From Gordonia sp. PDNC005 (GTDB lineage Bacteria; Actinomycetota; Actinomycetes; Mycobacteriales; Mycobacteriaceae), in assembly GCF_016919385.1 (NCBI RefSeq), contig NZ_CP070351.1, positions 2,852,001 through 2,916,000 on the forward strand: 64,000 nucleotides of DNA, given 5' to 3'. Shown here piece by piece: positions 1-7,453 of the stretch (position 1 is the first letter of the stretch; each line of letters starts with the position of its first letter). Made by a program: the position numbers and the translations under genes. The notes under the pieces are model-generated. The model ran no database searches. It was not told the DNA's origin and was given only the letters and a program-made list of their open reading frames with translations.

Positions 1-2
1 AA

Positions 3-476
3 CCCGTCCGCGGCGATTACCGCATCGCTGTCCTGTCACTCAAGGGCGGCGTCGGCAAGACCACCACGACGGTGGGACTGGGATCGACGTTCGCGTCACT
101 TCGCGGTGACCGGGTGATCGCCGTCGACGCCAATCCCGATCTCGGAACGCTCGCGCAGCGCGTCCCGACGCAAACGGCGTCGACGGTCCGCGACCTGCTC
201 GCCGATCCGGTGGTCGCCCGCTACTCGGACGTCCGAGCCCACACGTCTCAGGCGCCCAGCCGCCTCGAGGTACTCGCCTCCGAACGAGATCCCGCCGCCG
301 CAGAGGCCTTCAACGACGTCGAGTACCCCGGTGTGATGGCGATCCTCCAGCGGTTCTACAACATCATTCTGACCGACTGCGGTACCGGAATGTTTCATCG
401 TGAACAGTCATGTTCTCACGCAAGGCCACCTAGAACGGGCAGCCCGAACCGCCCGAAGGCGCCTGATCAGGTCTGA
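3..476 (+). pseudogene. MinD/ParA-like ATPase, 5' part, cut by prophage integration
   Basis: The reading frame enters from outside the window and encodes a deviant Walker A motif (LKGGVGKTTTTVGLG, positions 39-83). A VDANPD motif and the conserved ILTDCGTG motif end at 389. After the GGAATGT core the frame runs on for 27 phage-encoded residues to a stop at 474-476, so the protein loses its C-terminal half. The missing half is at 47025-47420. The family includes mycobacterial MinD-like ATPases associated with type VII secretion. In Mycobacterium the ESX-4 locus lies close to truA, and truA is also nearby here once the prophage is removed, so an ESX-4 link is a reasonable inference. A truncated product with an intact P-loop could still be made. 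Confidence 0.88.
387..393 (+). other. attL core, GGAATGT
   Basis: This is the left junction of the prophage. Bases to the left (through 386) match the host ATPase frame. Bases to the right (TTTCATCGTGAACAG) are phage. The same seven bases occur at the right junction beside the integrase start. Short cores of this size are usual for large serine recombinases. Confidence 0.85.
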
Positions 477-1353
477 AGTCCGACAATCGTGTTGATTCCA
501 ACACCTCCGTCAGTCGCCGAGCCCGGAAGCTGTGATAAGCGAGAGGGTGCATCGTGAGACGACGCGGAAGCCGATAAAGCAGGGGCAGGATGCGTCGAGC
601 TCGCTGGAAGTCTCGTTCGTTAGCAGCCGACCAATCAACGGCCGACAAGTTGCGCACTCGACCATCGGTGACACCGAAGGAGCAAGCGACGACGACGCGG
701 GAGATCAGCGGACGAGCAATCGTCCAACCGGGGCGGAGAACTCTGGGCAGTCCAGGAGGTGCAGGAGGAGCAATTAGCCGCCTCGATTCGCGCTCCAACG
801 TGACGGTGGCAATCGCACGCGTAGCGAGGGTGTGCGCATAGTCGTCAGTGAACTCCTCGACGGTGCGCGGGAACCGGTCCCGCTGCGCCGGAAGCATGAG
901 GTCGTCGACCTTGTAGAGCAAGTACTGGTACAGCTGTTCAGCGCGGTTCGCGGTGAGTGGATCACCAGTGATGACCGGGTAAGCGTGCAAATACAGGTGG
1001 AGCGCACTCTTGATGATCCAGTTCCACGCGTCCGGACGGAGGGCACTGAAGCGCACACCATCGTGGGTTCCGTGGACGTCTTCGTGCGCCCGGCGGAGCC
1101 ATTCTCCGGTCCGAGATCGAGCTTCCGCATCTCCGCCGAAGTACACAAGGTCCACAGCCCCTGTCCTCAGCGCTCGCCCATACGGGTCTAGGCGGAACCG
1201 CCCGCTCCACTCGACGCCTGCGCTCACATCGTCGAGTACAACCTGGTCAAGGAATGCCCCTCCAAACGGGGCTAGGAGCATCGTTCCAAGGTAACGCTCG
1301 AAGTCTTCGTCGATCGGCACTGTGCGTTTGCGATCGATAGTCGGGCCAGCCAT
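430..1353 (-). CDS. MpaB-type oxygenase (DUF2236 family), prophage cargo
   Basis: The product is about 307 aa. It shows the family signature R-R-A-H-E-D-V-H-G near residue 90, conserved aromatic and histidine residues around WNWIIKSALHLYLHAYP, and a C-terminal YHSFRARRL segment. The family includes MpaB and latex-clearing-like haem oxygenases; the substrate cannot be read from sequence. I chose the ATG at 1353 because AGGAGG lies just upstream; the longer 1440 frame would run into the divergent regulator gene. It is divergent from a TetR gene with about 50 bp between starts, so it is probably repressed by it. The 3' end overlaps the tail of the chimeric ATPase frame by about 47 bp on the opposite strand. 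It is not a phage core gene. Confidence 0.75.
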   Translation of the reverse strand: MAGPTIDRKRTVPIDEDFERYLGTMLLAPFGGAFLDQVVLDDVSAGVEWSGRFRLDPYGRALRTGAVDLVYFGGDAEARSRTGEWLRRAHEDVHGTHDGVRFSALRPDAWNWIIKSALHLYLHAYPVITGDPLTANRAEQLYQYLLYKVDDLMLPAQRDRFPRTVEEFTDDYAHTLATRAIATVTLERESRRLIAPPAPPGLPRVLRPGWTIARPLISRVVVACSFGVTDGRVRNLSAVDWSAANERDFQRARRILPLLYRLPRRLTMHPLAYHSFRARRLTEVLESTRLSDFRPDQAPSGGSGCPF

Positions 1354-1375
1354 AACGCCTCCTGTTATAAAGTTG

Positions 1376-1402
1376 CCCGAACCGTAACACGGTAACATCG
1401 GG
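1376..1402. promoter_or_regulatory. Candidate TetR operator between divergent oxygenase and regulator genes
   Basis: A nested inverted repeat occupies most of the 51-bp gap between the two start codons. CCCGA and ACCGT on the left are mirrored by ACGGT and TCGGG on the right, around a central AAC. Both promoters must lie here, so a repressor bound at this site would control both genes. Assignment is by position and symmetry only. Confidence 0.45.
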
Positions 1403-1404
1403 TT

Positions 1405-2031
1405 ATGGAAGAAGTTTCGGCAGAGGCGACACGCTCGCACGTCATGGACGCGGCACTAGCGGCACTGATCGCGTTCGGCTCACGACACGCTTCAGTAGCA
1501 GCGATCGCGCGCCGGGCTGGGGTGTCGCACATGACCATCTACCGCCTGTGGCCGAAGAAGGACCAGCTAATTAGCTCCACTCTCGATCGCGAGGCACGGG
1601 CAGTATTCGACCGGGTCGACGCGACCGTCGCCAACATCGACGACGTGACCCACTGCCTACTTGAAGGGTTCACCGAGATCTTTTGGGCGTTCTACGCACA
1701 CCCGCTACTCATGGCCGAGTTCGACCGAAACCCGGACGTTGTGCTGCGCTCCCTGACAATCTCAGCGGAACCCACGTTTGAGCTCTCAGTCACCTACCTA
1801 GCCGGACACGTCGAACGACGAACTGAACTTGAGCCGGACGAAGCACGGACACTGGCCGACGCGATGGTACGAGTAACCCACTCCCTCCTCCTCACCAGCC
1901 TCAGCACACGGCCATTCGCCGAAAGAACCGACGTCCAAGATTGGGCGAACCGGGAATTGAGAATGATCCTGCGCGTCCTGGAGGGGTCCGAGCCAGGCCC
2001 GATCCCGAAGTCGGAAACTCGAACCTTGTGA
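1405..2031 (+). CDS. TetR-family transcriptional regulator
   Basis: The product is 208 aa. An N-terminal helix-turn-helix covers residues about 12-55 (AALIAFGSRHASVAAIARRAGVSHMTIYRLWPKKDQLI in outline), with the A-G-V-S-x-x-T-I-Y-R-L-W recognition helix typical of TetR. The C-terminal part is an all-helical ligand domain. It is transcribed away from the oxygenase gene across a short shared control region, which suggests local autoregulation and control of the oxygenase. No clear Shine-Dalgarno precedes the ATG, so it may be nearly leaderless. Confidence 0.85.
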   Translation: MEEVSAEATRSHVMDAALAALIAFGSRHASVAAIARRAGVSHMTIYRLWPKKDQLISSTLDREARAVFDRVDATVANIDDVTHCLLEGFTEIFWAFYAHPLLMAEFDRNPDVVLRSLTISAEPTFELSVTYLAGHVERRTELEPDEARTLADAMVRVTHSLLLTSLSTRPFAERTDVQDWANRELRMILRVLEGSEPGPIPKSETRTL

Positions 2032-2034
2032 AAG

Positions 2035-2229
2035 TCAGGAAGGTTCGCGCTCGAAGACGAGGCGTCCGTCATTCTCTCGGCCGAGCCGCCGGTAGACGTC
2101 ATAGGTGATGTCGGGCATCGTCTCGTCGGCGTGACGGTTGACGGCGGGGATGCGGAGGACGGCATCGCTAGCGAGGGCAGTGTGGTGACGTCCGTCGTGG
2201 GGCCCTCTGTCGAGCTCGACGTCGATCAT
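2035..2229 (-). CDS. Small hypothetical protein
   Basis: This is a 64-aa frame starting MIDVELDRGPHDGRHH and converging on the TetR gene with only three bases between stops. It has no membrane segment or recognisable domain. An upstream extension to 2325 is possible but reads as low-quality sequence. The Shine-Dalgarno is weak. Its reality is uncertain. Confidence 0.4.
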   Translation of the reverse strand: MIDVELDRGPHDGRHHTALASDAVLRIPAVNRHADETMPDITYDVYRRLGRENDGRLVFEREPS

Positions 2230-2517
2230 GTTCCCGAGCCTACGGCGACTCAGCACATGCGTCCAAATGTCCGAAATGGGCCGCCCTGAGAGAAACGGAC
2301 CACAGTCCGTGTCCGGACCGGACAAATGGAAACAATAGCTGAGCTGGACGTTTGCGGAGACTTCCGGACAAGAGTTTGCTTAGCGATTACCAAACAGGTG
2401 AAATCACGTACGGAAGCACAGTGCTTCCACCGCACACCAGATCTGCAATGAGTATCGCCGATTTGGGAGCGGTTGTTACACAGGCCGATTGGCCTGTTCT
2501 GACTTTGGGGGTCACCT
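2230..2517. promoter_or_regulatory. Intergenic control region upstream of the porin gene, with two hairpins
   Basis: About 290 bp without a convincing gene. It holds two short perfect inverted repeats: GGAAGCA/TGCTTCC at 2412-2428 and ACAGGCC-GATT-GGCCTGT at 2480-2497, the second ending about 20 bp before the porin start. It also holds a TGTCCG-GAC-CGGACA dyad near 2308-2323. These could be operators, mRNA leader structures or a terminator for incoming transcription. No clear sigma-70 promoter was recognised. Confidence 0.35.
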
Positions 2518-3201
2518 ATGTTGCGTCGTATCGCGACACCACTCGTCCTTGCTGTCATCGCCGCGTTCGCGTTGGCCTCAAGTTTGCTCGCCGGACCTGC
2601 CGACGCCCGGACGCATCACACACGTGAAGGCGTCGACATCACCCTCACCGCATCCAAGCTCCGAGCGAAGAAGATCCCCGCCCTGGACTCCTCACCGTTC
2701 TCCGGCGAAGCACTGCTCTCCTCGGACGTGCACGCGGCGGTTCGCAACATCGACGGCAAGACCGTTCGGGCAACAGTCGAGGTCGGCTACCAGATCGGCT
2801 ACCCCGTCTCCGTCGCGCCCAACGGCGTGAAAGTCACCGCCCACACCCCCGAGCTGAAGCTGACCGGCGGAGTGAACGCCAAGATCGCACCCGAGGTCAC
2901 CATCTCGGGTTCCGGTGGTGGCGGCAAGATCGGCGAGATCGGCGCCGAGCTCGGTGCTGAAGCGACCGTCATCCCGTCCGCGGATCTCGAGTTCGAGGTC
3001 GGCGCCGGCAAGATCACCACCGTCACCCTCGCCGAGATCGCCCTGACCCAGCCGACCGCCGACATCGTCCTGTCCGGCATCGAACTCAACATCACCAACG
3101 CCCTCGGACCCATCAGCGTCCGCCCCTACGCCAAAATCAGCGTCACCACCGACACCGGCGTCTACGTCTACTACGACCACGGCCCCACCAGCCGCATCTA
3201 A
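2518..3201 (+). CDS. MspA-family mycomembrane porin
   Basis: The product is 227 aa with a Sec signal peptide (residues 1 to about 31, cleavage near ADA/RTHH). The mature part is beta-rich with the alternating pattern and glycine-rich loop (SGSGGGGKIGEIGAELG) seen in MspA-type porins, followed by ITNALGPISVRPYAKISVTT. MspA family members form octameric outer-membrane channels in mycobacteria and relatives, letting small hydrophilic solutes cross the mycomembrane. It lies in the cargo arm of the prophage and is followed after 17 bp by another exported-protein gene. Its role in lysogens (uptake, phage exclusion or surface change) is not shown by the sequence. Confidence 0.75.
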   Translation: MLRRIATPLVLAVIAAFALASSLLAGPADARTHHTREGVDITLTASKLRAKKIPALDSSPFSGEALLSSDVHAAVRNIDGKTVRATVEVGYQIGYPVSVAPNGVKVTAHTPELKLTGGVNAKIAPEVTISGSGGGGKIGEIGAELGAEATVIPSADLEFEVGAGKITTVTLAEIALTQPTADIVLSGIELNITNALGPISVRPYAKISVTTDTGVYVYYDHGPTSRI

Positions 3202-3218
3202 CCGCGGAGGACGAATAC

Positions 3219-4148
3219 ATGAACGGCAATGACGACTACCGACCGAAGCTCACTCGGAAAAGAACCAAAAGTCGCCTGACCTGGCTAATCGCATTTGCAG
3301 CGCTAGCGACAGCAGTAATCCTCGCCGTGCAGCTTGCACCAGCATCGGCCGAGACTCCAGCGCAACGGTGCAAACGTGAGACATCCGCGTACAATAACGC
3401 ATGGAAGGCGATCGGACAGAAACCACCCACTCCATATAAATGCGGCGAGAGCAACAATCAGGCACCGCCCGCACCATCGCAAAGTCCGACACCCAATTCC
3501 GATGAATCCGGGGCACCCGAAAGCAACGAACCCGATCGAGATGCCCCCAACAAGGGCACCGACGGACCCAAACTTAACCCCCCGACAAGTCTCAATGACC
3601 ACGAAAACTCTGTCGACCCGAACCAGCCGACAATCTCGCAGAAGCCGGGACAGAATAAGATGGACACGCTCATCGGGAAACCGATGAGGTACATCTTTGC
3701 GAACTCACTAGCGGAGGCACGGCAGTTCTTCAAGGACATCGAAAACCACGTGGCAAATGGTGCGATTGAGTACGGCCCCTGCGTTCTTAGTCCCCAGAAT
3801 GTCCATATTCGCACCAAGACACGGATTGATGGCGACCCTCGGCTGCTCGGATTCAAGTCTCTTACCGAGTGCTCGTATCCCATGGAGAGGATTGAGCATA
3901 CGAGTAGACTCTACTACAGCTACTACACGATGTGGCTAAATGTAAATCTCCTGAGCGGCAACCCTACCCCCGACGACGCAACAAACTCGAATAGACTATA
4001 TCAGCAGAACGTAATCTTCAGATGCAACGGAGTCGTGGGGACAAGCTTCAAAGGCGAGACAATTGGGATGATCAAGATTCCTGGCCGAGCCAAACCTATG
4101 TATGCGAAGGTCATAACAAACGAATCCAAGTTTGACTGCGAGGTATAG
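3219..4148 (+). CDS. Secreted or membrane-anchored protein of unknown function
   Basis: The product is 309 aa. A basic N-terminus (residues 1-20) precedes a single hydrophobic segment (about 22-43) ending in PASAE, either a signal peptide or an anchor. Then comes a Pro/Ser/Asn/Asp-rich linker (about 75-140) and a folded C-terminal domain with several cysteines (ECSY, FRCNG, FDCEV). A good GGAGGA site precedes the ATG. The base composition is visibly more A/T-rich than the flanking phage genes, suggesting separate acquisition. Its stop abuts the next gene (TAGATG), so the two are probably translated together. The layout of exported protein plus small cytosolic partner would fit a toxin/immunity pair, but no toxin motif is recognised. 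Confidence 0.6.
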   Translation: MNGNDDYRPKLTRKRTKSRLTWLIAFAALATAVILAVQLAPASAETPAQRCKRETSAYNNAWKAIGQKPPTPYKCGESNNQAPPAPSQSPTPNSDESGAPESNEPDRDAPNKGTDGPKLNPPTSLNDHENSVDPNQPTISQKPGQNKMDTLIGKPMRYIFANSLAEARQFFKDIENHVANGAIEYGPCVLSPQNVHIRTKTRIDGDPRLLGFKSLTECSYPMERIEHTSRLYYSYYTMWLNVNLLSGNPTPDDATNSNRLYQQNVIFRCNGVVGTSFKGETIGMIKIPGRAKPMYAKVITNESKFDCEV

Positions 4149-4595
4149 ATGACAAAAGACTATATCGACCCTCGAATTCGAGTGATTTTCGCGCGAAACT
4201 CGAGGAACTTCGAAGAAGTACTCGCCGGTTTGGCGGCCGATGTCGACGATGCGACTCGAATTGCCGCGGCAGTTGAGCATGACGACATAGAATGCTGGAC
4301 GGAATTTATCGATGTCGTACGGACACCGCCAGAATCTCCACTCGTGCGAGGGCAAGTCATCCACCTGGTTCTCGGTGATGGCCCTACGCAGGACCTTGAG
4401 GTCCCAGGTTGGGGCCCACACTATGCGCCGGAGCTACTAGGTGCCTTCGATAACCTTGACGCGGCGTCGCGTTGCGTCACCGAGCTCGATGATCTACGGA
4501 AGCTCCGTCCTGGACGACTGACCGTGTGGAGCGTGCCGATTGGCTGGTACGACGAGAGACTAAAGGCGCCAGGACAAGCGGGCGTAGAAGGTTAA
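4149..4595 (+). CDS. Small cytosolic protein coupled to the upstream secreted protein
   Basis: The product is 148 aa, acidic, without signal peptide or membrane segment. The ATG follows the upstream stop directly. No family was recognised. It is lower in GC than the phage core genes, like its partner. Possible roles are an immunity or chaperone-like partner of the 309-aa exported protein, or an unrelated hypothetical. Confidence 0.55.
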   Translation: MTKDYIDPRIRVIFARNSRNFEEVLAGLAADVDDATRIAAAVEHDDIECWTEFIDVVRTPPESPLVRGQVIHLVLGDGPTQDLEVPGWGPHYAPELLGAFDNLDAASRCVTELDDLRKLRPGRLTVWSVPIGWYDERLKAPGQAGVEG

Positions 4596-4846
4596 ATCGG
4601 TCCGGGCGACGGGCAAGCCCCCGCCTTCAAAAGGGCGGGGGCGCACCAAATTCACGTGGTGAGGATCAGCTGTACCTCGTGCGCGGCGCGAAATCGACAC
4701 CCATCGCGCCGGTGCCGTTGCACGATTCGCGCATGCCAGATTCACGGTGCAAAGCATGTGTCGTCCAATGCTGCCCGATTCCATCGTTTATACGATTCGC
4801 GATGGAATCGGTAACTCTGCGCCGCTTCGCGGCGATCCTCCGGATA
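4596..4846. other. Intergenic region with two strong stem-loops
   Basis: No gene is supported here. A 9-bp GC-only stem (GCCCCCGCC/GGCGGGGGC, 4617-4625 with 4634-4642) follows the 148-aa gene and may act as a terminator, although no T-run follows. A second, perfect 12-bp inverted repeat (CCGATTCCATCG at 4775-4786, CGATGGAATCGG at 4800-4811) lies 36 bp before the next gene. The second repeat could be an operator or a leader hairpin. Confidence 0.5.
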
Positions 4847-5127
4847 TGACCGCACCTCAGCCCAATCCGTACCAGCAGCAACCGCAGGGCTACGCACCCC
4901 AGCCCGGTTACGTTCCGCCGCAGCAGGGCTACCAGCAGCCCTACCCGTCGCAGGGCTACGCCCAGTCCGTCTACCAGCAGCCCGTCCAGCAGGCCGCCAG
5001 CGGTGCCCAGTACGTCCGCCAGCAACAGGGCCATTCCCTCATCAAGCACATCCTGCTCGGCTGGGTCACGATGTACATCTACACGATCTACCTCGCGGTC
5101 AGCCCGAACCACTACTTCCACGCTTAG
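4847..5127 (+). CDS. Pro/Gln/Tyr-rich small membrane protein
   Basis: The product is 93 aa. Residues 1-65 are a repetitive P-Q-G-Y tract (for example QGYQQPYPSQGYAQSVYQQP). The C-terminal 30 residues hold one hydrophobic segment (IKHILLGWVTMYIYTIYLAV) ending NHYFHA. I chose the ATG at 4847 over the upstream 4747 because the repeat begins there and CTCCGG lies just before it. Similar PQ-rich tails with one membrane segment occur as surface or envelope proteins in actinobacteria and their phages. Its position in the cargo arm suggests expression in the lysogen; function is unknown. Confidence 0.6.
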
Positions 5128-5142
5128 TCAGAGGTCACTTGT

Positions 5143-5619
5143 ATGTGGGAGATCGGCCCAGGTCTAGCTGCGGTACTTGGCGGCCTCGTAGGTGGCGGCG
5201 CATCGTTCGGAGGAACGTGGCTCGACGGCAAGATCCGTAGGGACGCGGAGGCCGCTCTACGGATAGAGGCGGATGCGCGCGCAGTCGCAGAAGCGCGTGA
5301 CCGCGCCAACGCGGACCTGGTGTCCTCCGCAGGAGAGGTAGCCGCGGCGGCTTCGCGAACAACGCGATCCGGCGAGAGTGGATTCACTGAATCGTACGCA
5401 AGACTGTATGACTCAGCATCCCGCGCAATGATGACGGGGCCGTCTGCCGAGACTGCGCAGGACGTTCTACTCGCTGCCGAGTACGTCTCCGAGGTAGTGC
5501 TCGCTATCAACACAGGAGGCGAGTGGACCAAGGATGACCTTTCAAATGCCTGCGACGCGCTTCTCCGCTACGCACGCTCCCATCTGGCCGCGTGCGTGGC
5601 ACCTCGCGACGCTAACTGA
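5143..5619 (+). CDS. Membrane-anchored helical hypothetical protein
   Basis: The product is 158 aa. A glycine-rich hydrophobic N-terminus (about residues 6-25, GPGLAAVLGGLVGGGASFGG) looks like one membrane segment. It is followed by a long charged helix (about 30-70) with coiled-coil character. It is 15 bp downstream of the PQ-rich membrane gene and ends just before a strong terminator, so it closes the + strand cargo unit. No family assigned. Confidence 0.6.
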   Translation: MWEIGPGLAAVLGGLVGGGASFGGTWLDGKIRRDAEAALRIEADARAVAEARDRANADLVSSAGEVAAAASRTTRSGESGFTESYARLYDSASRAMMTGPSAETAQDVLLAAEYVSEVVLAINTGGEWTKDDLSNACDALLRYARSHLAACVAPRDAN

Positions 5620-5638
5620 CGAACTCTGAACGCAGAAG

Positions 5639-5673
5639 AGCGCCCCAACCTCCGAAGAGGTTGGGGCGCTTTT
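5639..5673. terminator. Bidirectional rho-independent terminator
   Basis: A perfect 14-bp stem (AGCGCCCCAACCTC at 5639-5652, its complement at 5657-5670) with a CGAA tetraloop is followed by TTTT on the + strand. A-rich sequence on the other side allows use on the - strand. It separates the + strand cargo unit from the end of the - strand late operon. Confidence 0.9.
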
Positions 5674-5696
5674 CAGTTCACGACAGCGGCGAGACG

Positions 5697-6140
5697 CTAC
5701 TGATCCTCCGGGTGATGCTTCGCCGCGATCGCGTCCTGACGATCCAGACGGACTGCGAGCTCGTCGAGCCGACCCGCGAGAGCTTGATCCCCCGCACGCC
5801 GCGCCACACGATCCTCACGGACCTCCGCACCGATCGTCTCAACGAGCGCCTTAACCTCGCCGACGGCGTCGGACACGTCGTCGAGGTCGTACCGCATCGG
5901 CCGCTGGTGCGAGTTGACCGTCGACTCTCGGATCTCCCGGATCGTCTTCGCCTGCTCCTCGACTTGCTTCGCCGTCTCTTCGTGCCGGACCCCGCCCTTT
6001 CGGGCGATCACGATCGCGGTGACGCCAGTGACTGCCGCCGCAATCAGTGCGGCGCCGTTGTCGATGAGTCGAGCAACGAGGTCAAAGACGCTGTCAGCCT
6101 GGGCCTGCTCCGCAACCCACACCGACCACGCGCCGATCAC
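5697..6140 (-). CDS. Lysis-associated membrane/coiled-coil protein (DUF2746-like)
   Basis: The product is about 147 aa. It starts at GTG 6140, overlapping the upstream holin stop as GTGA. One hydrophobic segment (LIDNGAALIAAAVTGVTAIVIA, about residues 25-46) is followed by a long charged coiled coil with heptad-like Leu/Val spacing. This matches the DUF2746 type found at the end of lysis cassettes in mycobacterial and gordonial phages. It is the last gene of the late operon. A second holin or a lysis regulator is the likely role. Confidence 0.65.
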   Translation of the reverse strand: MIGAWSVWVAEQAQADSVFDLVARLIDNGAALIAAAVTGVTAIVIARKGGVRHEETAKQVEEQAKTIREIRESTVNSHQRPMRYDLDDVSDAVGEVKALVETIGAEVREDRVARRAGDQALAGRLDELAVRLDRQDAIAAKHHPEDQ

Positions 6141-6340
6141 TCGCGGTCCTTGCTCAGGGTCGGTGTGTGCCACGCGGCCATCGTCGAACCGCCCGACCCG
6201 AGGAGCGCTGCAGCGACGGCGAGCCACAACGATGCCTGCGTGTCGGCAATCAGCCCGTAGGCGACCGCGAGCGGGACGAGCGCAGTCAGCAGAACGTAGA
6301 TCCGGGCGCGTCTGGCGGGAGTCAGTCGAGGAACCTTCAC
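6137..6340 (-). CDS. Holin-like small membrane protein
   Basis: The product is 67 aa from GTG 6340, overlapping the endolysin stop (GTGA). A basic N-terminus (PRLTPARRARIY) is followed by two hydrophobic segments (about YVLLTALVPLAVAYGLI and LWLAVAAALLGSGGSTMAAW) and a short charged tail. This is the usual shape of actinophage holins directly after the lysin gene. It would permeabilise the inner membrane to time lysis. Confidence 0.7.
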   Translation of the reverse strand: MKVPRLTPARRARIYVLLTALVPLAVAYGLIADTQASLWLAVAAALLGSGGSTMAAWHTPTLSKDRE

Positions 6341-7359
6341 TTCTTCACGACCTTCGACACACCGGACGGATCCCACACGAGGTCGGCCTTCTCGAACTCC
6401 TGGATGCGTCCGCCGGTCCCATTGTCGCGCTCATCCGACGTAGGCCAACCGAGCACGGGCTCGTAGCCATCACGGGCGAAACGCTTGAAGATCTCGCCGC
6501 CCACCGGATGCCCGACCTCGCCGTCCTTCCGGTAGATGACGGCGCGCTCGAATGCCTGAATGACGCCACCGTTAATCGTGGTCGCGACGTTCACCGGGTA
6601 GCCGTAGACCTTCTCCCAGCCGTGCTCGCCCCACGTCTCGAAGATCGCGTTCGGGATCGCGAATGCGCCTGTCACCGCGGTCCAGTAGACGTATCCGCCG
6701 GCAAACTTGGCGTATCGGCCGCGACCATCAGGCGTCGACTTCTCGCCAACCGTCTCGCGGACTCCGAGCCACGCGTTCTTCGCCGCGCACTCGTCGATGC
6801 GGTTCACCACCGGCGCTGGTGGGGCGGGTGCGAGGTAGCTGCGCAGATCGGCTTCGAAGACGTCCCACGGGAAATTCGGGCCGACATCTGTGTGGTTGCC
6901 GATCCCGAGAACCGTGGTGACGAAGTTGTGGTCGCTGATACACGCGACGTCACCCTTGCGATACGGGCGCGACTGGACGACGGCCCGCAGGTAGGGGTAC
7001 TTCTTGGCGTCCTGCGCGAACGTCCACGCCGCAATGCGGATCGCGTTACGGAACTTCGACAGCCACACCTCGCGAGACTGCGCAGCCCGAGACCCGGCGA
7101 AGCACAGGTTGATTGACCGGTTGTTGGCATCGAGGACCGACCACGAGCCGTAGTCGGTGTCAACCATCGCGACTAGCGTCCTGTCGTCCGCGATGTAGTG
7201 GTACGAGAACGCACCCGAACTGTTGCCGCTGCGGACAAGGCTCTCCGCTGTCGCCGATCCCTCCTCGGTGTGGAGCAAGAAGTACGGCACTCGAGCACCG
7301 TTGCGCGACTGGCGGTTCGGCCCGAGCAACTCGAGGTACCTGAAGGTTGGCTTGCTCAT
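6337..7359 (-). CDS. Endolysin: amidase-type catalytic domain with LGFP wall-binding repeats
   Basis: The product is 340 aa from ATG 7359, preceded by AGGAGG. Residues about 1-175 form an N-acetylmuramoyl-L-alanine amidase-like domain (YFLLHTEEG near residue 27, FSYHYIADD, ISDHNFV, GNHTDVGPNFPW), with histidines expected to bind zinc. Residues about 200-335 hold three or four LGFP-type repeats (GRYAKFAGGYVYW, IFETWGEHGWEKVYGYPV, VGGEIFKRFARDGYEPVLGWPTS). LGFP repeats bind the arabinogalactan-mycolate wall of Mycobacteriales, which points to the host clade. A terminator-like hairpin lies just upstream. Confidence 0.88.
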   Translation of the reverse strand: MSKPTFRYLELLGPNRQSRNGARVPYFLLHTEEGSATAESLVRSGNSSGAFSYHYIADDRTLVAMVDTDYGSWSVLDANNRSINLCFAGSRAAQSREVWLSKFRNAIRIAAWTFAQDAKKYPYLRAVVQSRPYRKGDVACISDHNFVTTVLGIGNHTDVGPNFPWDVFEADLRSYLAPAPPAPVVNRIDECAAKNAWLGVRETVGEKSTPDGRGRYAKFAGGYVYWTAVTGAFAIPNAIFETWGEHGWEKVYGYPVNVATTINGGVIQAFERAVIYRKDGEVGHPVGGEIFKRFARDGYEPVLGWPTSDERDNGTGGRIQEFEKADLVWDPSGVSKVVKK

Positions 7360-7375
7360 GATTTCCTCCTGAAAC

Positions 7376-7402
7376 GCGAAAGCCCCCGCGGTCTGCGAGG
7401 GC
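7376..7402 (-). terminator. Terminator-like hairpin between tail genes and endolysin
   Basis: On the - strand an 8-bp stem (GCCCTCGC with GCGGGGGC, one mismatch, loop of five) is followed by TTTCGCGTTTC. It lies downstream of the last tail gene and 17 bp before the lysin Shine-Dalgarno. It would reduce read-through into lysis genes or protect the tail mRNA end. Confidence 0.6.
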
Positions 7403-7453
7403 AAGTTGTGACGGCTGTTGGCTGTACTGAGACGTCAAGCCGACATACGGTTG

